A stretch of DNA of 64,000 nt from Vibrio coralliilyticus ATCC BAA-450 (GTDB lineage: Bacteria; Pseudomonadota; Gammaproteobacteria; Enterobacterales; Vibrionaceae): assembly GCF_000176135.1 (NCBI RefSeq), contig NZ_ACZN01000018.1, positions 124,001 through 188,000 on the forward strand. The letters are read 5' to 3'. Each line of letters opens with the position of its first letter. Position 1 is the first letter of the stretch. Shown here in pieces: positions 25,994-34,714 of this stretch. Below the pieces are notes generated by a model that had not been told where the DNA came from, did no database searches, and saw only the letters and a program-made list of their open reading frames with translations. The translations under genes and the position numbers were made by a program.

Positions 25994-27871
25994 ATGTCTG
26001 CATATCAGAAAGAATACCTTTGGGCACAGGAAAACCCACAGCAATTTTGGAAAGCGCAAGCCGAGCGATTGGACTGGTTTGAGCAACCTAAGACCATTTT
26101 GCAAAAGGATGAAAACGGTATTGAACGTTGGTTCCCTGATGGTGTGCTTAACACTTGTTGGCTTGCACTCGATTACCACTGTGAACAAGGAAGAGGGGAG
26201 ACAACAGCTTTGATCTATGACTCTCCTGTCACCGGTAGCAAGCAAAAGTACACATACAAAGAGCTCAGAGACCAGGTCGCTAAGATCGCAGGGATGTTAG
26301 CAGAGCAAGGGGTGGAGAAAGGCGATCGAGTTGTTATCTACATGCCAATGATTCCAGAAGCCGCAATGGCGATGTTGGCATGTGCACGATTAGGGGCCAT
26401 TCATTCTGTGGTATTTGGGGGCTTTGCCCCAAACGAGCTTGCGGTACGGATAGAAGATGCTGAGCCAAAAGTTATCATGACAGCGTCTTGTGGTATCGAG
26501 ATCAATAAAGTCATCCCTTATAAACCTATGGTTGATAAAGCAGTGATGGATAGCCGTTGGAAACCAGAAAAGGTTTTGGTATTACAACGCCTACAGTGTG
26601 AGGCTGAATTAAGTCAGGCGCGAGACGTGGATTGGATGCAAGCGTATAACAATGCTTTACCTCACGCGTGCGTACCGGTTCTGGCCACTGACCCTCTCTA
26701 TATTCTTTACACCTCAGGAACAACCGGAAAACCGAAAGGAGTCGTGCGTGACAACGGAGGTCACGCTGTCGCGATGAAGTACTCAATGAGTGCTATTTAT
26801 GATGTTCCTCAGGATGGTGTTTATTGGGCTGCTTCTGATGTGGGCTGGGTAGTCGGGCATTCTTATATCGTCTATGCGCCGCTTATTCATGGCTGCACAA
26901 CGATTTTGTTTGAAGGCAAGCCTGTTAGAACGCCAAACCCAGGCGCCTTTTGGCGCGTGTGTGAAGAGTACAAGGTCGATGTATTGTTCTCCGCGCCAAC
27001 TGCTTTCCGTGCCATCAAGAAAGAAGACCCAGAAGGTGAGTACCTCAAGCAATATGACCTGTCGAATCTAAAAACCATCTTTATGGCGGGGGAACGTTTA
27101 GACCCTCCAACCTTGGAGTGGGTAGAAAGTAAAACCGACAAACCGGTTGTAGACCATTGGTGGCAAACGGAAACTGGCTGGGCAATTGCGGGTAACCCTA
27201 CAGGGATTGAGTTGATGCCTGTTAAAGCAGGCTCAGCGACTAAACCCATTCCCGGTTATGAGGTTGAAATATTGGATGAGTTGGGTGAGCCAGTGGCACC
27301 GAATAAGCAAGGTTTTGTTGCGTTGAAACGCCCATTACCACCCAGCTGTTTACCTACCGTGTGGCGCAACCACGACCGATTCGAATCGGGATATCTGAGC
27401 CAGTTCCCAGGCTACTATGTGTCAGGTGATGGTGGTTACCTAGACGAAGACGGCTACCTGTTTATTATGGGCCGTATCGATGATGTGATTAATGTCGCCG
27501 GACATCGATTGTCGACCGGCGAAATGGAAGAAATTGTTGGTGGCCATCCGGCTATCGCGGAATGTGCGGTTGTTGGTGTGCATGATGACTTAAAAGGTCA
27601 GCTACCATTAGGGTTTGTGGTACTAAAAGACGGCGTCAAAGTTGATGACTTGCAGCTTGAAGGTGAGCTTGTGGGTAAGGTACGCGATGAAATAGGCGCA
27701 GTTGCCTGCTTTAAGCACGCGCTGGTCGTTGAGCGTCTACCGAAAACGCGTTCAGGTAAAATCCTTCGCAAGACCATTCGACAAATAGCTGATGGTGAAA
27801 AGTATACTGTTCCTTCAACCATCGATGATCCGACGAGTCTGGAAGAAATTCAGAAAGCCCTCGAATCATAG
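25994..27871 (+). CDS. prpE: Propionyl-CoA synthetase PrpE
   Basis: 625 residues, acyl-CoA synthetase family; activates propionate with ATP and CoA to feed PrpC. The adenylate loop TSGTTGKPKG is at 240-249, the A5-like VDHWWQTETGW follows, and the acetylation-sensitive Lys589 lies in TRSGKILRK. The ATG at 25994 has GGAGG upstream; an earlier ATG at 25967 would add nine residues and lacks a ribosome site. Last gene of the operon, followed by a strong terminator. Confidence 0.94.
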   Translation: MSAYQKEYLWAQENPQQFWKAQAERLDWFEQPKTILQKDENGIERWFPDGVLNTCWLALDYHCEQGRGETTALIYDSPVTGSKQKYTYKELRDQVAKIAGMLAEQGVEKGDRVVIYMPMIPEAAMAMLACARLGAIHSVVFGGFAPNELAVRIEDAEPKVIMTASCGIEINKVIPYKPMVDKAVMDSRWKPEKVLVLQRLQCEAELSQARDVDWMQAYNNALPHACVPVLATDPLYILYTSGTTGKPKGVVRDNGGHAVAMKYSMSAIYDVPQDGVYWAASDVGWVVGHSYIVYAPLIHGCTTILFEGKPVRTPNPGAFWRVCEEYKVDVLFSAPTAFRAIKKEDPEGEYLKQYDLSNLKTIFMAGERLDPPTLEWVESKTDKPVVDHWWQTETGWAIAGNPTGIELMPVKAGSATKPIPGYEVEILDELGEPVAPNKQGFVALKRPLPPSCLPTVWRNHDRFESGYLSQFPGYYVSGDGGYLDEDGYLFIMGRIDDVINVAGHRLSTGEMEEIVGGHPAIAECAVVGVHDDLKGQLPLGFVVLKDGVKVDDLQLEGELVGKVRDEIGAVACFKHALVVERLPKTRSGKILRKTIRQIADGEKYTVPSTIDDPTSLEEIQKALES

Positions 27872-27899
27872 TTGAGACGGCGTTCCATAATCACTAATT

Positions 27900-27924
27900 A
27901 GCCCCTTTTTTAAGGGGCTTTTTT
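27900..27924 (+). terminator. Rho-independent terminator of the prp operon
   Basis: AGCCCCTT / AAGGGGCT perfect 8-bp stem with TTTT loop followed by six T. Confidence 0.93.
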
Positions 27925-27982
27925 GTTGATAAATTTTTATGTTCGACTCACACTGTGGTTTATTTGCGACATCAAAATAAAT

Positions 27983-28459
27983 ATGCACAGATTAGAAATT
28001 AGAGTCGCTCAAGCGCAGGACTTAGAATCGCTCAATGACATGATGTTCAGGCTGCACGATGAACATCATCAGCAATGCTCTGAGCACTTTAAAACGGCTG
28101 AAGATATAGAGCAGGAAAAGAGCATCGCCCGATACTTAGATGACCCAGAATGTATTGTACTAATTGCTTTTGAAGAACAACGGATTGTTGGTTTTGTATC
28201 TGGCCATTTTTGCGAACTGATTTCCAGTGTGAGTAAGCCTGTGCAAATGGGAAGTATTGATGAACTTTATGTCCTTCCAGAGTGTCGTAAGTCGGGCATT
28301 GCAAAACAATTATGCAAGTCGATTGAACAGCGTTTTGATGACTATGGCGTAAAGCAGATATTTGTTGAAGTGTGGAATTTCAACAGCAATGCGCTGGATT
28401 TTTATAAAGAACTGGGTTTCGAACATCACATCCATTGGCTCCGCAAACCAGTGGGTTAA
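27983..28459 (+). CDS. GNAT-family N-acetyltransferase
   Basis: 158 residues from the ATG at 27983; an earlier in-frame ATG (27923) lies in the prp terminator T-tract and adds an unrelated stretch. The GNAT core is clear: MGSIDELYVLPECRKSGIAK gives strand 4 and the CoA pyrophosphate loop (RKSGIA), and FVEVWNFNSNALDFYKELGF gives the final motif. The substrate cannot be told. No good Shine-Dalgarno is visible. It precedes the Nudix-PAP2 gene by 14 bp and is probably co-transcribed. Confidence 0.85.
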   Translation: MHRLEIRVAQAQDLESLNDMMFRLHDEHHQQCSEHFKTAEDIEQEKSIARYLDDPECIVLIAFEEQRIVGFVSGHFCELISSVSKPVQMGSIDELYVLPECRKSGIAKQLCKSIEQRFDDYGVKQIFVEVWNFNSNALDFYKELGFEHHIHWLRKPVG

Positions 28460-28473
28460 ACAAGAAGTAATAA

Positions 28474-29901
28474 ATGACCATTTTTAAGCAGTTGGATCGA
28501 GTGTTTCTATTTTTTACACTCACATTTTTCTCATCTTTGCTTTTCGCTGAGCAAAAGCAGCCAGAAATAGAAGGCGCCGCCTGTGTTATCAGAGCGGATG
28601 ATAAGCTGGTGCTTGTTAATGAAATTTTGACTGGCAAGTCATGGTTGCCTGCAGGCAATGTGAAACGAGGTGAAAAGCCAGAATCAGCCGCACAGCGCGA
28701 AACTTGGGAAGAAACTGGGCTGGTAGTCTCAATCAATAAAGTTCTGGGTCAGAGAAACAACACGATTTATTACGATTGTATCTCTGATTCTGAAATTGTG
28801 GCGTTTCACATTGATGATTCATTTGATGCACACCAGTTACCAATATGGTTTGCACCGCATTATGGCGTTGAAATTGCATCGGCAATGTTAATTTCGCCAG
28901 AGATGATCAATGCTCAGGAATATCGATTCCCAGAACAACTCAAACGGATTGCAGGGTATTTTGAGCAAGCAACTCCTCAACCTGTTCGATATGTGGATAA
29001 CTTGGTTGAATCTGCGCCTACATTTAATCAAATGGAGTTGGCTTGGTTAAATGAGTTCCGTTTGTTGCTAGATAAGCTACCAACTCATGCCGAAGCCATT
29101 ATTGAAGAGCTGTTTAAGTTAAGCCTTCAACTTAATCATCCCATTATTCTGTTGGTTCTCTTCCCTTATCTTTATTGGCGGTTTGGGCGAGATTTTAGCT
29201 ATAAAGTGTTTTTCGCCGTAACAATTACGTCATTGATTGTTTTGCTTGCGAAACAAGGATTTCAACTCCCCCCACCACAGGTCTATCTTGCGAACAAGGC
29301 TTTGCCACAATTCTCAGGTTACAGCTTACCGAGTTTACCATTTGCATTATGGATGTGCGTGATCACCTTACTAATCAATAAAATGAGGGAAAATGGGGTA
29401 GACTATCTTGCAGGTACCAGCGTGGGATTGATGACTTGGCTAGCTATTTCTAGTTTTTACACTGGGACGCACTTTATCGTCGATATGCTAAGTGGTTTGT
29501 TGATTGGTGGTCTGTGTGCCTGGCATCTGATCCGTTTGGATAACAAACGTGATGTAGAGCTAATGACATTGATACAGTCGAAAGCACTTTGGTTTGTGTT
29601 GATTGCTGCTGGCTTGGTGATGGTCTCTGTGTGGCCAATTCCGGTATTTGGTATTTGGTTAGGGATAATCGGCACGGCGTTAGGCGTGATTTACACAGCT
29701 GACGAAAATGAAAAGAGAATTACAGCAGAACTGATTATTCCAATTACCATCTCTATGGTCGCGATATATTGGTTGTTTGAGTACAGTGAAGTGTTTGTTT
29801 CTAGAAGTAGCGTTTTGTCATTCGGATTAGACGCCGTTCGTTACCCAGTGCTTATGATTCTGTTCGTAGTCAGCGTTAGGAAATTTGCAAAAGCTGCCTA
29901 A
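28474..29901 (+). CDS. Nudix hydrolase fused to a PAP2-like multi-spanning membrane domain
   Basis: 475 residues in two parts. Residues 1-25 form a signal or anchor segment (FFTLTFFSSLLFAEQ), placing the Nudix part outside the cytoplasm. The Nudix box is G61-N-V-K-R-G-E67 then RETWEETGL (75-83), close to the GX5EX7REUXEEXGU consensus. From about 205 the protein is a membrane domain of about ten hydrophobic helices; the PAP2 third motif HFIVD (H333, D337) is present, but the PSGH motif reads as YSLPSLPFA and the first motif as KQGFQLPPP, so the phosphatase site is degenerate. Annotated bifunctional NUDIX/PAP2 proteins of this layout exist in marine gammaproteobacteria, as I recall. Substrate unknown; nucleotide-linked or lipid pyrophosphates are possible. 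Confidence 0.8.
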   Translation: MTIFKQLDRVFLFFTLTFFSSLLFAEQKQPEIEGAACVIRADDKLVLVNEILTGKSWLPAGNVKRGEKPESAAQRETWEETGLVVSINKVLGQRNNTIYYDCISDSEIVAFHIDDSFDAHQLPIWFAPHYGVEIASAMLISPEMINAQEYRFPEQLKRIAGYFEQATPQPVRYVDNLVESAPTFNQMELAWLNEFRLLLDKLPTHAEAIIEELFKLSLQLNHPIILLVLFPYLYWRFGRDFSYKVFFAVTITSLIVLLAKQGFQLPPPQVYLANKALPQFSGYSLPSLPFALWMCVITLLINKMRENGVDYLAGTSVGLMTWLAISSFYTGTHFIVDMLSGLLIGGLCAWHLIRLDNKRDVELMTLIQSKALWFVLIAAGLVMVSVWPIPVFGIWLGIIGTALGVIYTADENEKRITAELIIPITISMVAIYWLFEYSEVFVSRSSVLSFGLDAVRYPVLMILFVVSVRKFAKAA

Positions 29902-29912
29902 TGGCAGCTTTT
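29889..29912. terminator. Bidirectional terminator between the Nudix-PAP2 gene and the HAD gene
   Basis: AAAAGCTGCC / GGCAGCTTTT with TAAT loop; the loop holds the stop codon of the upstream gene. A-run and T-run on both sides fit use by both convergent genes. Confidence 0.85.
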
Positions 29913-29930
29913 ATTGCTAACGCATAAGTA

Positions 29931-30740
29931 TCATTGATTCAGTACATACTGCTCGATGACCAATGCAACGCCGTCATCATTATTGCTGGTGGTAATGTAA
30001 TCAGCAATCGCTTTGGTTTGTTCCATCGCATTTTCCATTGCGACTCCAAGCCCCGCATAGCGAATCATATGGTGATCGTTTTCCGCGTCTCCCATACAAA
30101 TAACTTCGTCAGTGTGGATACCAAGGTAGTCTGCAATCGCTTTGACCCCCACGCCCTTATTACTCTCAAGGTTGAGAAATTCTAGAAAGAACGGGGCGCT
30201 TTGTACAATGGTGAATTCCTGATGAAGTACATCTGGAATAGCTTTCGCTGCTTGCGTCAGTTTTGATGGTTCACCGACGATCATGGCTTTGATGATAGGG
30301 TGGTCGTCCTCCAATGAATCGAACGCCATTTCCGTAATCGGCACTTGGTTAATGTCCGATTCCAAGGTAGTAAACTCGTTATTCTCGGGCGTAATTAAGC
30401 CGTGCTCAGTACTGAATGCATGACAGTACAATCCTAGCTCTTTAGCGAGTTTCGCCACTTGTTTCGCACGTCGACCATCAATGTAGGCTTGATGAATGAC
30501 TTTTCCAGAGCCAATTTCTTTCACTGTACTTCCGTTGTAGAACACCACAAATTCATTGTGTCCGTCTATGCCTAGTTCTGTCAGTTTCTCTTGCATACCT
30601 GCGAGAGGGCGGCCTGAAGCAAGAACGATTTTGACTCCCTGAGCTCGCGCTTTTTCTATGGCGGTTTTTGTTCTTTCTGAAATGGACTTGTCGCTGGTTA
30701 GCAAAGTGCCATCCATATCCAAAGCAATCAGCTTGTACAT
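29931..30740 (-). CDS. yidA: Cof-type HAD sugar/nucleotide phosphatase (YidA-like)
   Basis: 269 residues, the size of E. coli YidA. Motif I is ALDMDGTLL at the N-terminus, motif II SGRPLAGM, and motif IV GDAENDHHMI near the C-terminus; the C2-type cap lies between. YidA dephosphorylates small sugar phosphates in the cytoplasm. The start ATG at 30738-30740 (MYKLIALDMDGT) is preferred over one 72 bp upstream, because AGG lies 8 bases before it and the family begins this way. Divergent from queE. Confidence 0.88.
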   Translation of the reverse strand: MYKLIALDMDGTLLTSDKSISERTKTAIEKARAQGVKIVLASGRPLAGMQEKLTELGIDGHNEFVVFYNGSTVKEIGSGKVIHQAYIDGRRAKQVAKLAKELGLYCHAFSTEHGLITPENNEFTTLESDINQVPITEMAFDSLEDDHPIIKAMIVGEPSKLTQAAKAIPDVLHQEFTIVQSAPFFLEFLNLESNKGVGVKAIADYLGIHTDEVICMGDAENDHHMIRYAGLGVAMENAMEQTKAIADYITTSNNDDGVALVIEQYVLNQ

Positions 30741-30897
30741 ATACTTACCTAAAAGTTTTAAAGTTATCACTAAAGAAAGAAGCAGATTAAATGAGTGAAT
30801 CGGAATGATCAATTTCTGATTTAGTTGACCTTCGCAGTACAGTCATTTATGGTCTCGTTCCTGCTAAATATTGATGATGAGTTAGGCTGAGACAAAG

Positions 30898-31566
30898 TTG
30901 TACAAATTAAACGAAATGTTCGAAACCATTCAGGGTGAAGGCGTCTTTACTGGCGTTCCTTCGGTGTTTGTTCGTCTGCAGATATGTCCGGTAGGGTGTG
31001 CTTGGTGCGATACGAAACAAACCTGGGATGCGACACCTCAAGACGAACGCCCGTTAGCGGAAGTGCTCGCGAAAACGGAAGACTCACCAACATGGTGTAG
31101 TGTGTCTGGAGGTGACATTATCGAGCAGTATCGTCAACAAGGTTATCAGGCTAAGCATATTGTTATTACTGGCGGCGAACCATGCATCTATGACTTGCGT
31201 CCGCTGACAGAAGCATTCGAAGCGATAGGATGTCGTTGCCAAATTGAAACCAGTGGTACATCACCAATTCTTGCGAGTGAAAATACCTGGGTGACAGTGT
31301 CACCAAAAGTAGCAATGAAAGGTAAACTGCCCGTTCTGGACTGTGCTTTACTCCGAGCAAATGAGATTAAACATCCAGTGGCGACCGATAAAGACATTGA
31401 GCAGCTCGATGCTTTGATTGAGCGCGCTGGCGTGCCTGAAAGCACGACTATTGCCTTACAGCCGATCAGTCAGAAACCACGCGCCACTCAGCTATGTATT
31501 GATACTTGTATTGCGCGTAACTGGAGACTCTCTATCCAGACACACAAGTATCTAAGTATTGCGTAA
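30898..31566 (+). CDS. queE: 7-carboxy-7-deazaguanine synthase QueE
   Basis: 222 residues, radical-SAM enzyme making CDG from CPH4 in queuosine synthesis. The cluster motif is CX3CX2C: CPVGCAWCDTKQTW. SAM and substrate regions are VITGGEPCIYDL and CQIETSGTSPI. The start codon is TTG (30898-30900); it gives MYKLNEMFETIQGEGVFTG, the expected family N-terminus, whereas the next ATG (30916) would remove six conserved residues. It is followed by queC after 10 bp. Confidence 0.92.
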   Translation: MYKLNEMFETIQGEGVFTGVPSVFVRLQICPVGCAWCDTKQTWDATPQDERPLAEVLAKTEDSPTWCSVSGGDIIEQYRQQGYQAKHIVITGGEPCIYDLRPLTEAFEAIGCRCQIETSGTSPILASENTWVTVSPKVAMKGKLPVLDCALLRANEIKHPVATDKDIEQLDALIERAGVPESTTIALQPISQKPRATQLCIDTCIARNWRLSIQTHKYLSIA

Positions 31567-31576
31567 GGGAAACGAA

Positions 31577-32272
31577 ATGAAAAAAGCAGTTGTAGTATTT
31601 AGTGGTGGTCAAGATTCCACGACATGTCTCGTTCAGGCACTTAAGAATTATGATGAAGTGCATGCAATCACTTTCGATTATGGTCAGCGCCATAAACTGG
31701 AAATTGAAGTGGCTCAAGACCTCGCAAAAGAGCTAGGCGTTAAAGCACATAAAGTGATGGATGTTGGCTTGCTGAACGAACTCGCCATTAGCTCATTGAC
31801 TCGTGATGACATTCCGGTTTCACATGAGCTGCAGGAAAATGGCTTACCTAACTCTTTCGTCCCTGGCCGTAACATTCTTTTTCTTACCCTAGCGGGCATT
31901 TACGCGTATCAAATTGGTGCTCAGGCTGTGATTACTGGCGTGTGTGAGACGGACTTCTCAGGCTATCCTGATTGCCGTAATGACTTTGTGAAAGCGATGA
32001 ACAGTGCCTTAGTTCAAGGTATGGACCGTAATCTAGACATTGTTACGCCGCTGATGTGGCTAAACAAGGCGGAAACTTGGGCTTTGGCTGACCAATACGA
32101 TGCACTGCAATTGGTGAGAGAAAAAACACTGACGTGTTATAACGGCATTATTGGTGATGGCTGTGGTGATTGCCCAGCATGCGACTTAAGAAAAGCGGGC
32201 TTGAATGATTACATCGACAATCGAGAAGCGGTTATGGCATCGTTAGTCAGTAAGCAAAGTAGTGAAGCGTAA
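31577..32272 (+). CDS. queC: 7-cyano-7-deazaguanine (preQ0) synthase QueC
   Basis: 231 residues, ATP-dependent PP-loop enzyme converting CDG to preQ0. The PP-loop SGGQDSTTC begins at residue 9; the zinc-binding cysteines are in CYNGIIGDGCGDCPACDLR. AAGGG precedes the ATG at 31577; an upstream in-frame ATG at 31559 overlaps queE and lacks a ribosome site. queE and queC form a two-gene queuosine operon ending in a strong terminator. Confidence 0.96.
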   Translation: MKKAVVVFSGGQDSTTCLVQALKNYDEVHAITFDYGQRHKLEIEVAQDLAKELGVKAHKVMDVGLLNELAISSLTRDDIPVSHELQENGLPNSFVPGRNILFLTLAGIYAYQIGAQAVITGVCETDFSGYPDCRNDFVKAMNSALVQGMDRNLDIVTPLMWLNKAETWALADQYDALQLVREKTLTCYNGIIGDGCGDCPACDLRKAGLNDYIDNREAVMASLVSKQSSEA

Positions 32273-32295
32273 AGTTTCTCTAAGATAGCTAATAC

Positions 32296-32323
32296 AAAAA
32301 CGCCCTCAAATGAGGGCGTTTTT
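32296..32323. terminator. Bidirectional terminator between queC and the DUF2750 gene
   Basis: AAAAACGCCCTCA / TGAGGGCGTTTTT, perfect stem with AA between the arms; serves both convergent genes. Confidence 0.93.
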
Positions 32324-32337
32324 CTAATCAGGAGTTA

Positions 32338-32691
32338 TTAATCCAGATACATTTTGGCAAGCTCAGATGGCTCAAGCTCTTTGCCTTCTAGCTGCGCATT
32401 CCAGTTTGTACCAACTAGAACGCCATCTTCTGCTAGTGTTAGTAGCCAGTCTTCAACGAAGATATCTAGTGGAATCTCCAAAACTTCAAAATCTGACCAC
32501 TCTTCCACGTTGTGTGCTTGTGCGTCTTCTTTAGAAGACCAGAATGGCATGACTTCGCTGTTTTCAAATTCCGTTGAGTCACAAGACAGCCAACCTTCTT
32601 CATTGCGAAGACCCCAAATCAAGCTATTTGCTTTGGTTTCAGATACGAATAGCTCTAGGTTAGCCTGAATATCAGCAGTTAATTTGCTCAT
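32338..32691 (-). CDS. DUF2750 family protein
   Basis: 117 residues, soluble and acidic. The conserved order LIWGLRNEEGWLSCDS, VMPFWSSKEDAQAH, FVEDWLLTLAEDG and LVGTNWNAQLEG is that of DUF2750, a family of small cytoplasmic proteins common in gammaproteobacteria with no known function. It stands alone: convergent with queC, and 105 bp downstream of the OmpA gene on the same strand with a terminator between. Confidence 0.85.
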   Translation of the reverse strand: MSKLTADIQANLELFVSETKANSLIWGLRNEEGWLSCDSTEFENSEVMPFWSSKEDAQAHNVEEWSDFEVLEIPLDIFVEDWLLTLAEDGVLVGTNWNAQLEGKELEPSELAKMYLD

Positions 32692-32751
32692 AGGATTTAT
32701 CTCATAAGTAGAATCGCGGATAGGGTACCACTGTTGCTATGAAAGCTAAAT

Positions 32752-32778
32752 AAAAATGGGCACATTGAGTGCCCATTT
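32752..32778 (-). terminator. Terminator of the TolC-OmpA unit
   Basis: AAATGGGCAC / GTGCCCATTT stem (32754-32778) with ATTGA loop; on the minus strand a T-rich tail (TTTTTATTT) follows. Confidence 0.88.
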
Positions 32779-32796
32779 AAATGGAGAGAAGGTCGC

Positions 32797-33408
32797 TTAC
32801 TTCGCTTTTTTAGTGAAGATGGTCCACTCTTTCTTGATGCTGCCTTTGTGGCCTACGACGGTTGCCACGACTTTGCGGTTTTTCGCATGTGTGATTTCAT
32901 CATCGCCTGTATCAGCGAGATTCGTATCACCAAAACCCACAATTCGGATCCTAGTGTGGCTGACTCCGTTATTAATCAGAGCACTTTCGACTTCTTCAGC
33001 ACGACGTTGTGACAAAGCCATGTTATGGCCATGATTACCGACCTTACTGGCGTAGCCTTGTAGCTCAATCGATGTTGAAGGGTAGATTTTAAGAAAATCG
33101 GCCATCTCGCGAATTTGAGTCAGGAATACAGGCTGGATGTCGCTGGAGTCATTCTCGAATAAAATGTGAAGATCCATTTCTTCTTCCGACTTAACGTATG
33201 TCCCACATCCATCGTTATCAATGTCGGCACCTAGTGGGGTATCTGGGCACAAATCGCGTGCGTTGATAACACCGTCTTTGTCATCATCAAGTAAGTCAGC
33301 TATCTGATTCGGTACAGGCGTTTGTCGATAGTCATACACGTCTTCAGCGTGAGTTGCAGAAGATAATAGGCAGGCGACAGCAGTGAGGGTGAAAAATGCT
33401 TTCTTCAT
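32797..33408 (-). CDS. OmpA-family peptidoglycan-associated protein of the adhesin secretion locus
   Basis: 203 residues from ATG 33406-33408. A signal peptide (MKKAFFTLTAVACLLSSATHA) is followed by a short calcium-binding-like thrombospondin-3 segment DDDKDGVINARDLCPDTP and DIDNDGCG, then an OmpA C-terminal domain with LQGYASKVGNHGHNMALSQR and the RAEEVESALINNG helix that binds peptidoglycan. The gene begins one base after the stop of the TolC-like gene, so the two are co-translated. Similar OmpA genes accompany lapE-type channels in large adhesin loci; the likely role is anchoring or stabilising the secretion channel. An upstream in-frame start inside tolC is rejected because it would bury the signal peptide. 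Confidence 0.87.
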   Translation of the reverse strand: MKKAFFTLTAVACLLSSATHAEDVYDYRQTPVPNQIADLLDDDKDGVINARDLCPDTPLGADIDNDGCGTYVKSEEEMDLHILFENDSSDIQPVFLTQIREMADFLKIYPSTSIELQGYASKVGNHGHNMALSQRRAEEVESALINNGVSHTRIRIVGFGDTNLADTGDDEITHAKNRKVVATVVGHKGSIKKEWTIFTKKAK

Positions 33409-33409
33409 A

Positions 33410-34714
33410 TTAGTACTCAACCGCCTTATTCCAATCTTCTGGGGTGTCAACGCGCAACGCTGCCAGCAAACCACCTGTCGCATTCATGACTCGATATTTT
33501 GCGTATTGTTCAGCGTATTTAGCATCTAGGTAATCTTTACGCGCTTCGAACAACTCGTTCTCAGTGTTTAATAGATCAAGTAAAGTTCGTTTTCCAAGCT
33601 TGTATTGCTTTTCATAGGCGATAACCGTTTCAGATGCCGAGTCTACGTGGTCTGCTAAAAATTCCTTCTGTTGCAAAGTGAGATCCAATGCGCTCCATGA
33701 TAGGCGTAGGCCTTCTTCGAGACTACGGAATGTGCGATCACGAAAATCTTTCGCTTTATTTAGCTGATAAGCCGCACTTTCAGTTCGATCAGAATCAGAG
33801 CCACCGTTGTACAAGTTGTAGCGCATACGCAGCATGGCCGAAGACTCATTGCTGCTACCACGTATACCACCTGCATCATCGCGCCAAATCTGGTTGGCTT
33901 CGATAGATAGTGTTGGGTAGTTTACGCCTTTAGTTTGATCATACTGGAATCGGGCCGAGTCGACATCCGCTTGAGCGACTTTGATCACTGGGTGATTTTT
34001 AAAAGCAAAGTCCAGCGCTTCATCTACAGAAAACGGGACTGCATTTTCATCTGCTCGTGGGAAAATCAAAGCTTGTGGCGATTGACCGACGATTCGTTTG
34101 AACTGCGTGTGAACATCATAAAGATTGTTCTGTGCTGCGAGTAGATTACTGTGCGCCTTGGCAAGACGTGCTTCAACTTGCGATAAATCAGCAGTCGAAC
34201 CGATACCCGAGTCCACTCGCTTCTTGATGTCGTTATAAATTTCTTTATGCACAGCCAAGTTGCTCTCCGACAGTGCTAACACTTCGTAGGCTTTGGTTGC
34301 GTTGAGGTAAATGTCAGTAACTTCAAGTGCAATATCTTGCGAGTCCGCAAGTAATTGAAGCCTAACTGACTCGGCATCGGCTGCCGTTCTATCCATATCA
34401 TTGAGAGTAGCAGAGCCATCCCAAATTAACTGAGTTAGGCTCAGCGTCGCTTCTTTTCTGGTTAGCTCGTCTTCTGTCCCAGAAGCTAAATCAACCTGCT
34501 CATAACCAATACCAGCATCAAGGTCTATGGAAGGCAAGTAGGCACCTGATGATGCTTTTGCATCATAAAGCTTACTCATATATTCGTTGTATGAAGCTTT
34601 AATATCAGGGTTGTTTGTTATTGTATAAGCTACTGCTTGTTCTAGTGTTTGGCTCTGTGCTGGAAAAGAGAGCATGGTAGCAATGCTCAACAACTTAATC
34701 CTATTCCAATTCAC
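33410..34714 (-). CDS. TolC/LapE-family outer-membrane channel for type I secretion
   Basis: 434 residues: signal peptide (LLSIATMLSFPAQSQ) then two outer-membrane-efflux repeats rich in coiled coil, with family stretches NPDIKASYNEYMSK, LSLTQLIWDG, RVDSGIGSTADLSQVEARLA, MRYNLYNGG and the C-terminal KLGKRTLLDLLNTENELFEARKDY (given in part: GKRTLLDLLNTENELF). The start is GTG (34712-34714) with AAGGAG 7 bases upstream. It is divergent from the giant adhesin and is its probable outer-membrane exit, like LapE. The inner-membrane ABC transporter and membrane-fusion protein are not in the window. Confidence 0.9.
   Translation of the reverse strand: MNWNRIKLLSIATMLSFPAQSQTLEQAVAYTITNNPDIKASYNEYMSKLYDAKASSGAYLPSIDLDAGIGYEQVDLASGTEDELTRKEATLSLTQLIWDGSATLNDMDRTAADAESVRLQLLADSQDIALEVTDIYLNATKAYEVLALSESNLAVHKEIYNDIKKRVDSGIGSTADLSQVEARLAKAHSNLLAAQNNLYDVHTQFKRIVGQSPQALIFPRADENAVPFSVDEALDFAFKNHPVIKVAQADVDSARFQYDQTKGVNYPTLSIEANQIWRDDAGGIRGSSNESSAMLRMRYNLYNGGSDSDRTESAAYQLNKAKDFRDRTFRSLEEGLRLSWSALDLTLQQKEFLADHVDSASETVIAYEKQYKLGKRTLLDLLNTENELFEARKDYLDAKYAEQYAKYRVMNATGGLLAALRVDTPEDWNKAVEY

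Noticed and set aside
30741..30897. Possible preQ1 riboswitch upstream of queE
   Set aside because: The leader has no recognisable preQ1-I pseudoknot pattern (no ACCC loop with A-rich tail pairing), only a short AT-rich divergent region.
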